Assembly: GCF_019393635.1 (NCBI RefSeq)
Contig: NC_057866.1
Location: forward strand, 225,831,359 to 225,895,358
From: Dromiciops gliroides
Lineage: Eukaryota; Chordata; Mammalia; Microbiotheria; Microbiotheriidae
Length of the DNA stretch: 64,000 nt
Direction: 5' to 3'
The position numbers were made by a program, and so were the translations under genes. The notes beneath the pieces were generated by a model. It worked only from the letters and a program-made list of their open reading frames with translations, was not told the DNA's origin and did no database searches. The stretch's first letter is position 1. Every line of letters begins with the position of its first letter. This document shows, one piece after another, positions 32,871 through 44,854 of the stretch.

Positions 32871-33344
32871 TACCACTTTAGTGATATCCATGAAGAGTTC
32901 TAGTAAGCAGGGGTTCTCTCAGTGTAGTTTCATCTCTTGTTGCGAGTGTCTTCGTCCATAGACACTACCTGAGTGTCTAAGTTTGCTCATCTGGAAGATG
33001 AGATCAGGGATATAGACTAGAGTAGGGCTTCTTCAACTTTTTCCATTCACCAACTTCTTTTCTCCTGAGAAATTTTTACACAACCCCGGGTATATGGGTA
33101 TATGAACTATGTGTACAAACTGTTGCCACATTTTTTCCTGACTCCCACATTCAGTTATGCGACCCTCTTTGGGGTAGCAAGCCACAGTTTAAGAAGCTTT
33201 GGGCGAGGTGATCTCTGAGGTGCTTCCGTCTCAAGAATCCTATGTACAGAGACTGCCACCATAGTGCTAAGAAAGGTTTTCAATTAACCCATCTATGATT
33301 TTGCACAGATTACAACCCAGCTATGAAGGCTTATAGCCAGGATT

Positions 33345-33633
33345 GTTGTTGTTTGTCCTTTGTTCCCTAAGAGGACCATGACATCAGGAAGTGATGTCAT
33401 GACTTGTAATGAATCAGATTTGAAGTGAGGAAGGGCTGTGCAAGGTCACCAACCTTACTTTCTCCTCTGGAGTCATCTGAGTCCAAGACAACTGGAGATG
33501 ACCCCAGATCGTTAAGGCAATTGGGGTTGTGACTTATCCAGGGTCACACAGCTAGCGTCTGAGATGAGATTTGAACACAGGTCCTGCTGACTTTAGGACC
33601 AGTGCTCTATCCACTGTACCACCCAGGTGCCCC
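33345..33633 (-). repeat. Composite SINE with second tail type
   Basis: On the minus strand: tRNA-derived head (GGGCACCTGGGTGG, CAAATCTCATCTCAGACG, CTAGCTGTGTGACC), a unique middle, then tail 'TGATGTCATGGTCCTC...GGACAAACAACAACA'. Perfect 12-bp TSD ATAGCCAGGATT at 33333-33344 and 33634-33645. The tail matches the end of the repeat at 12045-12628. Confidence 0.88.
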
Positions 33634-33920
33634 ATAGCCAGGATTACAGATCTCATGAATAGATTAAATCTCTTCTGAAAATGTTAATAATTTTTCACAA
33701 TAAGCAATTTACTTTGGCTACTACACTTAAATAATATAACCAATAACCTGACAGCAAGTGTCTCAGACTGGGAGGTCTAAATGCCGAATATATCTCTGCA
33801 GTATTCTTTTCTCCCCAGTCCCCAAACTAAAAAAAAAAACCACAGCTTCATCATTTCCAAAATGATCAAAGCAGAAATCACACACTCCCACCCCCAGTAT
33901 TTGTGTTGTTGCATGTCTTT

Positions 33921-34330
33921 TGTAATTATTGGAATGATGCCACCTACTGGAGACTTACTGTGGGAAAGCTCCGCCATGAGGAAAATGCCTCAGAGGACAA
34001 GGCCATGTGGCTTTTCCTTGGCATCAGGAAATGACGTTTTGCTCATGGGTGCTGTCTATCAAGGCTACCAGCCAATCAACTTGAGGAGCCTCCTATTTTC
34101 TGGGAGGAGACAGGAAGGAGGAAAGAGAGCCTGCCCGGAGAGCTCTCGGTCTTTTTTTGGGTTCCTGACTTGATGGTGGTGGCGGCAGAGGACTTCACAG
34201 GAAATTTGAGGAAAGATAGGAATGCCAGGCTGTTGGAATTCTGTTCTCAATCTTTTTCTTTCTATTTTTCAATAAACCCTTAAAAACCTAAACTCATTTT
34301 ATCAGTGATTTTAGTCAGTTTCCCCCAAAA
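33921..34330 (+). repeat. Solitary LTR of an endogenous retrovirus (likely)
   Basis: Recalled marsupial LTR text ('CTGGAGACTTACTGTGGG', 'CCAGCCAATCAACTTGAGG', 'GGTTCCTGACTTGATGG') with AATAAA at 34271-34276, about 60 bp before the likely end. No gag, pol or env sequence adjoins it. No clear TSD, so edges are approximate. The 130-codon open frame over it is not a gene. Confidence 0.6.
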
Positions 34331-34860
34331 CTGGGGGAACAGATTAGAATCCACATTTAGAATCTTAAATTACACACTTTGGTGGTTCCCGGGACAGTGC
34401 TTAATGATGATTGGGACAGAGGTTGTTGTCACTAGGAAAATACCCAGTGGAGAAAGGGTCGTTGTAAAGTATGGAGATCTGTCAGAGGAGTCAGACTGAT
34501 GCATCCTCCTACCCTGTGCACAATGACTGACAGATTTATTCTTTATGGGGAAATTAACAAAATAGTTCCATAAAAGTGAATTTTCGTCTTTGGGCTTTCC
34601 CACAACATATTGCACAGAAATAGCAAAGCATTCTGGCAGTGGGGTCTGGAAGTATGATTTTAAGTATCCCAGAGCCCCCTCATGTGGCTCTTCAGCCTGC
34701 AGTCTTTGAGGGTTACCAGAAACACTAACACCAGCTTACTTTCCCTCTCATTAGCTCTACTCAAAATTCTTTCCTATTATTCATTCCTGGCTGGAGTTAG
34801 AATTTTTTTCTTTACTTAAGTCTCCTAGATAGTTTTAGGGGAAGTGATGCCTAGGAGTTA
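34331..34860 (+). other. ELOVL6 intron, nothing recognised
   Basis: Unique-looking sequence. Confidence 0.4.
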
Positions 34861-34864
34861 ATAA

Positions 34865-35045
34865 CAAATTTCCATTTCCTACACATATACAGTTAATCTT
34901 TTCTGTAACTTACGGTGATTTAGACAATTATGGAAAGCAAGAGCTGTTGTGACTTGCCTAGGATCTTAGACCCAGTTTATGTCAGAGGTAGGACTTGAAC
35001 CTAGGTCTTTTTGGCTTCCTCCCAAGAGGTGGTTTACTAAATGCT
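34865..35045 (-). repeat. Old SINE-like repeat, copy 1 of 4
   Basis: 'ATGGAAAGCAAGAGCTG', 'TTGTGACTTGCCTAGGATC', 'GTCAGAGGTAGGACTTGAAC'. Closely similar to 36830-37060, and more distantly to 50285-50420 and 51400-51650. Family name not determined. Confidence 0.6.
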
Positions 35046-35239
35046 TATGTGCAGATTTGATATCATTATTGAAGATCCAAGCATGCAGGTGTATTATTCT
35101 CTTAAGAAAACTCAATAGGTGAACATCAGCATTTGCAAAATAGACAAATAGACAAAATAGATAAATCAGATCAGTGTAGGATTTTCCATTTCTCCTTGTT
35201 ATATTTTCTTATTTTGGTTTTGGCCCCTATTTTCTGCTT

Positions 35240-35545
35240 GTTGGGAAATATGAAATGTTGATTCTGTCATCCCTCATGTTACCTATTCCTTCCATTTCAG
35301 GGTTATCTGAAAAGTTGATAAACATGTCTTCTGTATCTACATCCAAACCAGACATAAAAATGCTGACCCAGGGCAGAGCCCAAGAGCCAGAGCCTTGTGA
35401 AATACAACTGGAGATCTTTCTCCAAGCTGACATGAATCTATTAATAATCCCTCTGGTGAGGGTGTTTTGAGTGAATCCCATGAACTTCTCTGTCCCTCAA
35501 GAAACCACAATACTTTGGCCCCTTGAGTCTTTGCTTGAGACGGTG
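35240..35545 (-). repeat. L3/CR1-type LINE fragment
   Basis: 'TATCTGAAAAGTTGATAAAC', 'CATAAAAATGCTGACCCAGG', 'GCAGAGCCCAAGAGCC' align with the reverse of the CR1 reverse-transcriptase region seen at 4330-4970. Confidence 0.65.
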
Positions 35546-36829
35546 CTGCCTTTTAGTGATGGTTCTTTTCTAAGTGCTCATAAACTTCCAGTCAGATCAC
35601 GATGTCATGACATTTAAGTAATGTGGAATTAAGATTTGTACACATAAGAATGAAAACTTTTGTCTCTAAGGGGAATGTGAACAGTGTTTTCTCTTAAAAT
35701 ATCTTCCCTGGACTGATCAGAATTGGTCAAGATATGACAAGAAGGGATTGTTTTATTCTTTTTCTTTGTATCTCGAATGCTTTATGAAGTGCTTAAAACA
35801 TAGTTGGTTCTGAATAAATGCTTGTTGATTGAGTGAGCATGAAGAAGAAACATAACATAAGGACATCAGAGAATAATTATTAGCAATTATTCATAATTCA
35901 GAAAGCACTTTCTGACAATTCATGAACAATTATGGGTTAAAGCAATGGTGACAAACTCAAATAGAAACAGTAGTTACTAATCCATACAGAGAGCTCCCAC
36001 AGACCACATATTGACTTAATTTTAAAATACAGTACTATTTATGTTTTATTATATTTTTATTTGTTAAATATTTCCCAATTACATTTTAATCTGGTTCGGG
36101 TTACACTCAGAAGCATTGTGGGTCTCATCTCACCCTCACCTTTGACACCTGGGTTAAGTGATCAGTGACCCAGTTGATGACCCAATAAATCCTCCTGCCC
36201 TGTCTCTGGATGATATTGAACAATTCTGAGGAGAGTGGATTATGTTACTTAAGACAAGAAGATAAAATACATACGATAGTTTACTTTTCTTTGTATATGC
36301 TTTATCATACAAAAATGCGTCCACTGGGGCAGGAGTTCCCTAGGGACCATAACAATCTAGTCTAAAAGAGGTATTGGAGAAAACACAAATCAGCCCCAGG
36401 AGAGGAAATGAATACCTGTAGAATTAATTAAATGAGGCAACCATGTGGCATCTGGAAATTGTACAGCACACACACCTACCTCATTCACAGTATTGAAATG
36501 TCTGTCCAACTCTGCAAAATCCCCAGGAGATTGTGTTCCCTATGGAACTGCTGTGAGGATTTTCACTGGTTCTGGCACAGCCCTAGAAAGGCTTCATTGT
36601 ACTAAAATCAGCTTTGAGGAATCTAGAAGATGTTGACATATCCGAGCTGTTCTGCCTTCTGTAAAAAGAAAGCATCAAATTCTGTTCTATGAGACTGTTT
36701 ATGTAAACAGTAACCTGGGAGTGTTCAAGTGTTCATTGCTCTGATGGTTTCTGCAATCATAAAGAATTTATTCAGTTCAACACTCCAATCCAGCAAGCAT
36801 TTTACGAAAGGCACACTGTGTAAGGGTTG
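35546..36829 (+). other. ELOVL6 intron with an L2 3' end
   Basis: About 35715-35840 ends 'AATAAATGCTTGTTGATTGA', an L2 terminus. The rest is unidentified. Confidence 0.5.
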
Positions 36830-37060
36830 GCATAGAGGGAACAAGACTGGACTTGTGATTTCATTGGTATAGGGTGAGGAAAACTCCCATATGAGCAAAT
36901 TCCTTCACCAATGCAAATCTGCCCCTTTTCTATAACTTGTGGTGTTTTAAACACTTATGGAAAGCAAGAGTGGTTGTGACTTGCCCAGGATCTTAGACCC
37001 AATTTGTGTCAGAGGTAGGACTGGAAGCCAGGTCTTCTTGGCTTCCATCTCATAAACCAA
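36830..37060 (-). repeat. Old SINE-like repeat, copy 2 of 4
   Basis: Contains 'GGACTTGTGATTTCATTGG', 'TATGGAAAGCAAGAGTGG' and 'CAGAGGTAGGACTGGAAGCC', paralleling 34865-35045. Confidence 0.6.
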
Positions 37061-38660
37061 GATGCTTTCTGGTGTTTGAGATACAAAGACAAAACCAGAC
37101 AAATCCCTAGCCTTCATGGGTTTACATAGAGATCCTCTCAACTTCCTTCCCCCTCTAAAATAAATTGTGAGCGGATGGTAGCGGGTTTAGTGGATTGCCT
37201 TTTAGGTGGGGTTAATAGTATTGATTACCTGTTATACCTGCTCTCTATTTGTAGCTCCAGTTTAGAGTTAACTTGGGTAAAAAAAAAATCTATACTCTAA
37301 AGACTCATGCCCTTTAAGTCCCTGCAATTTAACCTGTGCCTTTCTAGTTTTCATATGTACAAATATCTACTGTATATGAGACAAGGAAGGAGTGTAGGCC
37401 CATGAATCATAGCATAGTTCAGAAATAGTGTGGGATTCTAAACAATTCAAAAGGGATTCACACTATGCTGGATTTTTCTGCTTAACTCCCCTTTTTTTGT
37501 GATAAATTTTCTTTTGTATGCTACAATAGCTTCTCTCTCTCTTTAGTTGTCTCTCCTTCACTTAGCCTTATCTTACTGATCTTTGTTTTTATTTCACCTT
37601 CATTTCTGAACATATCCCTGACCCTCTTCCCTCCCCTACCCAGTGAACCATCTCTTATAACAAAGAATTAGGAAAGAAAAAGGAAGCAGTTTGGCAAGAG
37701 CCACCCAATACATTTTCTCTGACTGACAGGATATGTAATATTCCATCACCGCAGTCCCAAATCTCTGCAAAGTTCTCTGCAAAGTATTTCCCCTTTATTT
37801 TTATTTAATTTTTTCTGTCCTGTGAAATGCTTAAAGTGGTTTCAATATCTAGGGCCAGATAAACTTTTTAGATTCATAAAAACTATAGCTTTTGGTCATC
37901 TGAAGACAATGCACAAGATTAACACAAGGTTTATAGGTTACTCCCTAGGAATAGGATCAACAATGAGGGTGTAATAGACCAAGGGGACTTTGAGATGAAT
38001 GGAAGGGTGTCACAGGAAATCAAGGGCAAAAGAAATGAGGAACCCTGCTGTTGAAGTATCTTTGAAATGGATGGTAAGAGGCTGTAAACTTGATTCCCAA
38101 TGGAGAGGCAATTTAGAAGCAAATCTGAAGTAATAATCAGGTTTGATGGGGGAAAAAAACCATGAATGATGTTTGTAAAATGTAGCTTGTGGTTTAATAC
38201 ATTTCATCTTCACTTTAAAAAAAAAAGTTGACATGTTGCCTCTCAAGAAAATCCTAATTCTGGATTGATGCAAGAAAATACATTATGACTGAAATTATGC
38301 AGGCCACTTGAACGTATAGAAGGAGAAGTTCTGCACCTACAACTAATTTCATTAGGAGAAGGAACTCCCTGCTCTACTAATGCAAGATGTCACCCTTTGC
38401 TCTGGAGACTTGCCTAGAGCACAGAGAGAAAAAGGATCCTTAAATTACTGGAGAAATAGTTGGAAGAAGCAGTGATGGGGGAGGAAGGGGCAGAGTTAAA
38501 TAGTAAACAGCTATCAAGAATATACTGTAAAATAATGTTATGGACTTAATGATACCATGCAAAAAAAGACAGTTGGAGATACCCTGGCCTCAAAGCCATG
38601 AAGACCCGGGTTCAAGTACAGCCTTTGACTCATATTGGCTGTATGACCATGGACTTAATC
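37061..38660 (+). other. ELOVL6 intron, nothing recognised
   Basis: 1.6 kb without identifiable repeats. Minus-strand frames at 37931-38273 show no known protein. Confidence 0.4.
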
Positions 38661-38664
38661 TCTC

Positions 38665-38920
38665 AGTGTCTTGTTCAGTTGTTTCAGTAATAACCAATTC
38701 TCAGTGACCTCATTTGGGATTTTCTTGGCAAAGATATTGGAGTAGTCTACCATTTCCTTCTCCAGCATATTTAATAGATGAGAAACTGAGGCAAACAGGG
38801 TGACTTTCCTAGGGTCACACAGCTAGTAAGTGTCTGAGACTGGATTTGAACTCAGGAATATGAGTCTTCCTGACTCCAGGTACATCACTCTATTCACAGC
38901 ACCACCTAGATTCCAGTATG
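38665..38920 (-). repeat. SINE with RTE-type tail
   Basis: Reverse copy with 'ATTTGGGATTTTCTTGGC', 'ACCATTTCCTTCTCCAGC', 'GGGTCACACAGCTAGTAAG' and 'CACCACCTAGATTCC'. Confidence 0.85.
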
Positions 38921-39565
38921 TTATGTAGCCAACTAATACTAATCCCTAAAGGAAAGGTGCTAACCTGCATGGATTGATAGAGGAAATTTCATCATCTGGA
39001 TTATCCTTATACCAATAAAGTTACAGATTAGTATATTGGTACTATGCACTTGTAGCTATTTTTGGTCCTAAGTGATGATTTGTTAACATCTATAGTAGTT
39101 CTAAATGTGTTAATAGCATGCATATGGTCTCATGCATGATGGAAAACATTGGATCAACATACATTTATCATTTGAAATGGTATCATCCAGTGGAAGAGAG
39201 GGAAATAGAATAAATGAGAAACTTTGATCTTTTTATATAATTCTGATTTTTTTTTGCAAGGGGTGGGTTGGGGGAGATTGGGTCTCCCTATTTACCCAGT
39301 GACTCCTTAAGAGCTGGATTCCTATACTGATCAACCCAGGTGCTTTTAACTCACTGTTTTTTTTTTACTTGGAATGATTCCTTCCACCTCAGACAAACTA
39401 GACCCCTCTACTCAAATGCCAGACTTAGTGAGAACACCTAACTGGTGTTAGTACTCCTGCACCTCACAGTTCCCACTCCCCAGGAGCAACCATTACAAGT
39501 GTGGACCACTCCACTCAGCCACTGATTTCATTTTCAAAAGCAATATCTTTTCATTTTTTATGAAT
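38921..39565 (+). other. ELOVL6 intron, nothing recognised
   Basis: Unique-looking; contains a short T run. Confidence 0.4.
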
Positions 39566-39569
39566 CCCC

Positions 39570-39652
39570 GCCCCCAATCTTAATAGTATTTTTTCCAGTT
39601 ATGTGTAAAGATAGTTTTCAACATTTGTTTTTATAAGATTTTGAGTTCCCAA

Positions 39653-39694
<42 letters not shown>

Positions 39695-39790
39695 ACACAC
39701 ACACGAAAACAATCTGATATAGGTTTTATATATATATATATACAATCACATTAAACATATTTCTGCACTAGTCTATTTTAAAATAAAGAT
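39570..39790 (-). repeat. L1 3' UTR with (CA)n expansion
   Basis: 'TAAAGATAGTTTTCAAC', 'AAGATTTTGAGTTCCC', then (CA)n at 39656-39704, 'GATATAGGTTTTATA' and 'AATCACATTAAACATATTTC'. The CA tract stands where sister copies carry a C/T-rich tract. Confidence 0.8.
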
Positions 39791-40735
39791 GTCAGCCATA
39801 TTCACATCAACTCTAACAACACTGATATTGACAGATCTAAATATGACTTGATATCCCAACAAAAAGCTTCAAAACTTAATTTTTTTCCAATTGATACTAA
39901 AATAACACAAATGTATTTGGGCATATGAAATAATTAACAGAATTATCCATTGTTGGCACTTTTAGGGCATGGTGTAAGTTGTGTTTGGGGTTAAATAAGA
40001 TAATATTTGTGAAGACCTTAGCACAGTTCCTGGCATATACTACATACATGCTACATACACTGCCATCACCAGTTCCCCTTTGCTGAGGTAGGCTCAGAAA
40101 CTCATCTTCAACTTTTACTGAGTTCCTCAGACACTGACAGGTTAAATAATATCTCCATAATCACCCACCTAGTATATGCCAGTGACATGTTCCTTCCCCT
40201 AAGCCCAGTGCTTTCTCCATTATGTTGACTTTCAGGCACAGTCTTAGGACCTCAAATTGTCCAACATCAGCTTATCATGTACACACACAAAGCTAGAAAG
40301 CAGATAAGTGGCTCCACAATAAAGAACCCAATTTGAATCAGCTCTCTGCAAAGTAGGTAATGGGTCAGCAGTCTTAGGAAGTGAGTCACCAGGCTTGGCT
40401 CCTCCTACCTTCAGGATTCTTTAGATCAGGAACTTCCTGGTTGTAGACTTCAGCAAAGATCCTACAACATGGCTCAGAAGCAGAATGTGACCAGTTTTTT
40501 TCCTGTTCCAAACCACTCCTGTACCTGTGACCAGCTGGGTCCTGATTTTCTGTTCACATTCACTATTTTCCAGATTTGAATCTGAGTAAGCCACACTGAG
40601 TAATTTGTACCTTCTCTTTGGGGAAGTAATCGAGAAGTTCTTGGTGAATATACAGATTAAATAGACTGTTTTACACACAACACACCACTTGGCATGTGCT
40701 ATTTCATTTCTTAAATATGTGAAGTGATAGATCAC
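39791..40735 (+). other. ELOVL6 intron, MIR-like scraps
   Basis: About 39985-40220 has worn MIR words. The minus-strand 115-codon frame at 40421-40768 has no recognisable domain. Confidence 0.4.
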
Positions 40736-40739
40736 AAAT

Positions 40740-40880
40740 CTAACACTGGGAGGAACCACAAAGACCAACTAGACCAACCTCCCATTTTACAGATGAACAA
40801 AATGAGGGCTAGAAAGGCCAAGTGACTTGTCTAAGATGACACAAGCCTGGATTTGAATCTATCCTGACTCTACAGTCAGA
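40740..40880 (-). repeat. MIR-related repeat
   Basis: 'CCAACCTCCCATTTTACAG', 'GAAAGGCCAAGTGACTTG', 'GCCTGGATTTGAATC'. Confidence 0.65.
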
Positions 40881-41855
40881 GAGAGTGTTCTTTTTTCCAG
40901 GTTCCTCTACATAAGAGAAAGGCAAGGGGAGAGTCAGTAATGGAATCTGAAAGGGGTAGAGTAGCTGTCTGAATGCCACATTTTCTTCACTTATCTAGGT
41001 CATCTGGGGCAAAGCCGGTTTGACAAACAAGCCCAACAAACAAGTATAAAAACGAGAAGCTATATACCTCAGCCATGACACACAGTCATTGCATCTCAGT
41101 AATAACCTGCTCTGGCACTTGGCTAAGTTCGAAGTGTCAGCAAGAATCCCAAGTATTTTAATATCTCGGGCTAATTCAGTTAAACATAGAAGACTTATTT
41201 TTATTTTCCTGATGGAAAACTTTTCATAAAGTTAACTGTCAGTGACAAATATGGCATGCCCTTCTGACCAGATTTCATTTGTACTGAAGAAGTTGTTATG
41301 AGGGGATGTTGGTAGGGTTCTTACAGAATATGCGTAGGGCATAGCAATAGGGCATAGGAAGGTGCAGCATCTCAAGCATGTCCATTTGTAACCCAGATTT
41401 GGGTGCCGTCCTTTGCCTGAAGAGCACTACAGATTTTGGAGATGCACAGTCCTAATGTGGGTAATTCCAGATTCTGTCCTTAGTTTAGAAAACTTCTCTC
41501 TTAAAAATCTTAACATCTCAAAAACAGGTTATTAAAACTGTGAAAGTTAATCATTGTTCTCTTAATCTAAACAGTTTTGAAAGCCAAAAAAATTTGAAAC
41601 CAAAAACTTCATTGTTCATGTTTTTGTCAGGAAATATAAAAGGTTTTGTTTTGGGGGGAGGGGATAATAGATAAAGGCCATTTGGGAACTTAATTATCCA
41701 AACTGTCTTATCTGAAGGAACCAAATTATTCACAACCTGACTAATTTCTATTTGACTTTATGCTCTTAGGATGATCCTGTACATCATAAAAAAAAAAAAA
41801 AGAACCAACAATAGCATAGACTCTATATTCTATATGACATTGTATGTCTTTAGGA
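40881..41855 (+). other. ELOVL6 intron, nothing recognised
   Basis: Unique-looking sequence. Confidence 0.4.
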
Positions 41856-41859
41856 GAAT

Positions 41860-42095
41860 TCAGGCTAGATGTCTCAGTGAATAGCATGCTGGACCTGGAG
41901 TCAGGAAGACTCATCCTTCTGAGTTCAACTCTGGCCTTAGACACTTACTAGCTGTGTGACCCTGGGCAAGTCACTTAACCCTGTTTGCTTCAGTTTCCTC
42001 ATGTGTAAAATGATCTGGAGAAGGAAATGGCAAATCTCTGCCAAGAAAATCTCACATGGGCTCACGAAGAGTCAGACACAACTGAACAACAACAG
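41860..42095 (+). repeat. SINE with RTE-type tail
   Basis: Head about 41865, 'GGAGTCAGGAAGACTCATC', 'CTAGCTGTGTGACCCTGGG', tail 'GGGCTCACGAAGAGTCAGAC' then ACAACTGAACAACAACA. Confidence 0.88.
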
Positions 42096-42732
42096 AAATA
42101 TATTTGCTATATATTCTAGATGGCTTTAGCCATAGTTAAGGTTTCTCATCAGACAGCCTGGATGACTGGCATTACCTCGCTGTAGTTTTTTGTAGATAGT
42201 GATGTTATTCGATTCTATGTTTTCTGAGGGCAATGAAAGAATCTTCATGCAAAGGCTGCCTCAGAAGAAAATGAAAATAAATGGCTTACTTTGTAAAAAG
42301 AAGAAAGTCCAAACCAAAGGAGGCCTATTGTGTGCCTTAGCAGTTTCAGATTGCTTATCTGATTGTATATATTGACTTTGACTGGAATACTCATAATCTC
42401 CACCAACTGCAGACTCACATATTGTAAAGTTAAAATGTTGCCAGAAAAAAAGCTGACTCACTGAGGAAACACTGCTTCCTTTCCCTTTTCCCTGAATATC
42501 TTGCTCACTTCATTTTTTGTGTTTGTTTTAAACTATAGGTGGACATGGTGCATAGATTCACTATGGATATGTGATGAAGGGGGGACATGGGGACACGATT
42601 CTCTTAATTTTAGATTAATCATATTGACAGATTTCCCTCTTCCTGAAGCAGCTCCCCAAAGAATAATAGCACTAAGTTGTCATCTGATTGGGATTAGAAA
42701 TCCAAAATTTACTGATATGGATATGATGCTGC
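42096..42732 (+). other. ELOVL6 intron, nothing recognised
   Basis: Unique-looking; 86-codon plus-strand frame at 42501-42761 runs into the next SINE and is unsupported. Confidence 0.4.
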
Positions 42733-42734
42733 TC

Positions 42735-42990
42735 AGGGCAGCTAGCTGGTACAGTAGATAGAGCATTGGGCCTGGAGTCAGGAAGACTCATCTTCATGAA
42801 TTCAAATCCACCCTCAGACAATTCCTAGCTGTGTGACCCTGGGCAAGTCACTTAACTCTGTCAGCCTTAGTTTTCTCATCTGTAAAATGAAGAAGGAAAT
42901 GACAAACCATTCTAGTATCTTTGCCAAGAAAATCCTAAATGGGGTCATGAAGAGTCAGACACAATTGAAATGACTCAACAACAACAAATG
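42735..42990 (+). repeat. SINE with RTE-type tail
   Basis: 'GGGCAGCTAGCTGGTACAG' to 'GGGGTCATGAAGAGTCAGAC' and AACAACAACAAA. Well preserved. Confidence 0.9.
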
Positions 42991-43450
42991 CTGCTAAAGA
43001 TCCCTTGCAAACCCTCATGCTCATAGCTAACATCTACACAGTTCATAGAAGATAGAGCTTCTCTTCTCTTTTCATCATTATGCACCTAGACAAGCATTCG
43101 TTGCTAGAGTGCTTTATGTTTGATCCAGTTTCCTGAACTCTCAAGATGTACAATACCTTTTTCTTTTAACAGATCCTGATTCCTTCACCACAGGCTCCAC
43201 AGGGATTTCCAAGGACTATACTCTTAGTAGCCATTAAGTATTGCACTGCACTAAATCAAGTAGTGATTCATATTGAGGGTTAAGATAAGTAAGATGAGAT
43301 AGGTGAGGGAGAACCTGTAAGTGGAGGACCTTGAGTGCCACACAGCAGAGGTACGAAGATACAGGCATACATGAGTAAGCATTTAATGGTTTAATGGAAA
43401 ACAATACTGTAGTGTTTGTAATGCTCTCAAGTCCCGTATAAGTATGCATA
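42991..43450 (+). other. ELOVL6 intron, nothing firm
   Basis: May include a worn piece of the 1165-2945 repeat family around 43260-43430. Confidence 0.35.
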
Positions 43451-43451
43451 T

Positions 43452-43525
43452 GTGTTGTTGTTCAGTCGTTTCTGTCACATCTAACTCTCTGTGATTCCAT
43501 TTTGGGGTGCTATTTAGCTGCCCGG
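43452..43525 (-). repeat. RTE-tail SINE with most of its interior deleted
   Basis: 'TTGTTGTTCAGTCGTTTC...CATTTTGGGGTGC' joins directly to 'TATTTAGCTGCCC'. About 180 bp present in sister copies is missing. GTATGCATA flanks both sides (about 43441 and 43528). Confidence 0.75.
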
Positions 43526-44189
43526 AGGTATGCATACAGAACATTAGGTTGTACCCCAAGGCTGATGTGGAAAAGCAAAAGATCATGGAGGCAGAATATG
43601 TTGAAGAAAATGGGACTTGAGGCTGTTGAGAGCTGAAGGAAAGAGATGTGCTTAATTAATAGAAAGGAAGTAGAGCATGAACAAAAGCTTAAAAGTGGGA
43701 CTATGGCAGATAAACACAACAGCAAGGACCCTGGCTGGACTATAGTGGATGGATATTGGGGAATAAAAAAAAAAGTAGGTGAGGTGACCCCACCCCACCC
43801 TGCTGCAAAGCCTTGAAGGCCAAGCTATGGGGTCCTTATTCTGTATCCCCTAGGAAGTAGGAAGTCATTATTAGGCATGGGAAAGACAGGATTGCCTTCC
43901 TTCAGGGCAGATAATACAATTTCCCTGTAGTCTTACTGCCTGATAAATAAGCATATCATAACTCAAATCTAATTGGTTTAAACTTTATTCTGTTGGGAAG
44001 AAAAAAATGGGTTTAAAATTCACAGTTAACTAGCTTTTCAATAAAATAAATAGTACAAAATCATAGAAAGTCTTTTCTGCCCAGAAACAGATAAGCTGTG
44101 GAATACCCTTTGTATCCATGGTGTTGCTGGCAAACATCAAGCCATTTTAGGTTGAATTCCCCTCTAAACAAGCCCCAGGAACCAAGCCA
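43526..44189 (+). other. ELOVL6 intron, possible old repeat
   Basis: 'AGGCCAAGCTATGGGGTCC' and 'CATTATTAGGCATGGGAAAG' (43790-43900) may belong to the 1165-2945 family. Not certain. Confidence 0.35.
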
Positions 44190-44690
44190 GGATAGAGCAC
44201 TGTGCCACCTCCTACCCCAGTTCAGTAATCTTCAGTGGCTCCCCCTTACTTCTAGGATCCAACATAAATGCCTTTGTTGAGCATTCAAAGCTATTTACAA
44301 TAGCCCCTTCCTATTTTTCCACCCTTTGTAACTTGATTCCCCTCCATGCTATCCATGACACTCCATCCTGGCACAACATGGCTCCTCCCTCCTTACCTGC
44401 TCCTTGCAGAATCCCCAGCCTCTGTTAAAGTTCACCTCTAATGCCACCTTCTCCAAGGAAACTTTGCTGGTGGTTGTCCCTACCCTACCCGCCCCCCCCC
44501 CCCCAAGTCCTGGCTTCTGAGGTTACCTTCTACCAAATTCAGTTCCGTTGTATGGACCTATTTATCCACCTACTGTTTTTGTTCCTTGAGGGCAGGAATT
44601 GTTTTTAGTTTTCCCTGTATCCCACTGTCTAGTTCAGTGCCTGCTTAATAGGAGGCACTTGACAAATGCTTATTGACTAATTAGCTGACT
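44190..44690 (+). repeat. L2 LINE 3' end
   Basis: 'CAGTGGCTCCCCCTTAC', 'CAAAGCTATTTACAATAG', 'GAGGGCAGGAATTGTTTTTAG', 'ACAAATGCTTATTGACTAA'. Contains a C run at about 44489-44504. Confidence 0.85.
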
Positions 44691-44751
44691 TTTATAGTTG
44701 TATCAACTTGGAAGCAAATGTTCCTTTAAGCATTTGTCCTTGTGTCAATTT

Positions 44752-44854
44752 TCCTTCCTCCTTCCCTCCCTCCCTCCATCTTTCTCCTTCCTTCCTTCCT
44801 TCCTTCCTTCCTTCCTTCCTTCCTTCCTTCCTCTCTCTCTCTCTCTCTCTCTCA
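44752..44854. repeat. Pyrimidine microsatellite (TTCC)n (CT)n
   Basis: (CTTC)n followed by (CT)n to 44854. Confidence 0.9.

Noticed and set aside
33781-34173. Possible 130-residue protein
   Set aside because: Its second half is LTR-like sequence, the frame starts in an A-rich region, and there is no homology.
37061-38660. Second ELOVL6 exon in the longest unannotated stretches
   Set aside because: I looked for the expected continuation of the protein after MQENW in intron stretches and recognised none. This was a visual search and could miss a short exon.
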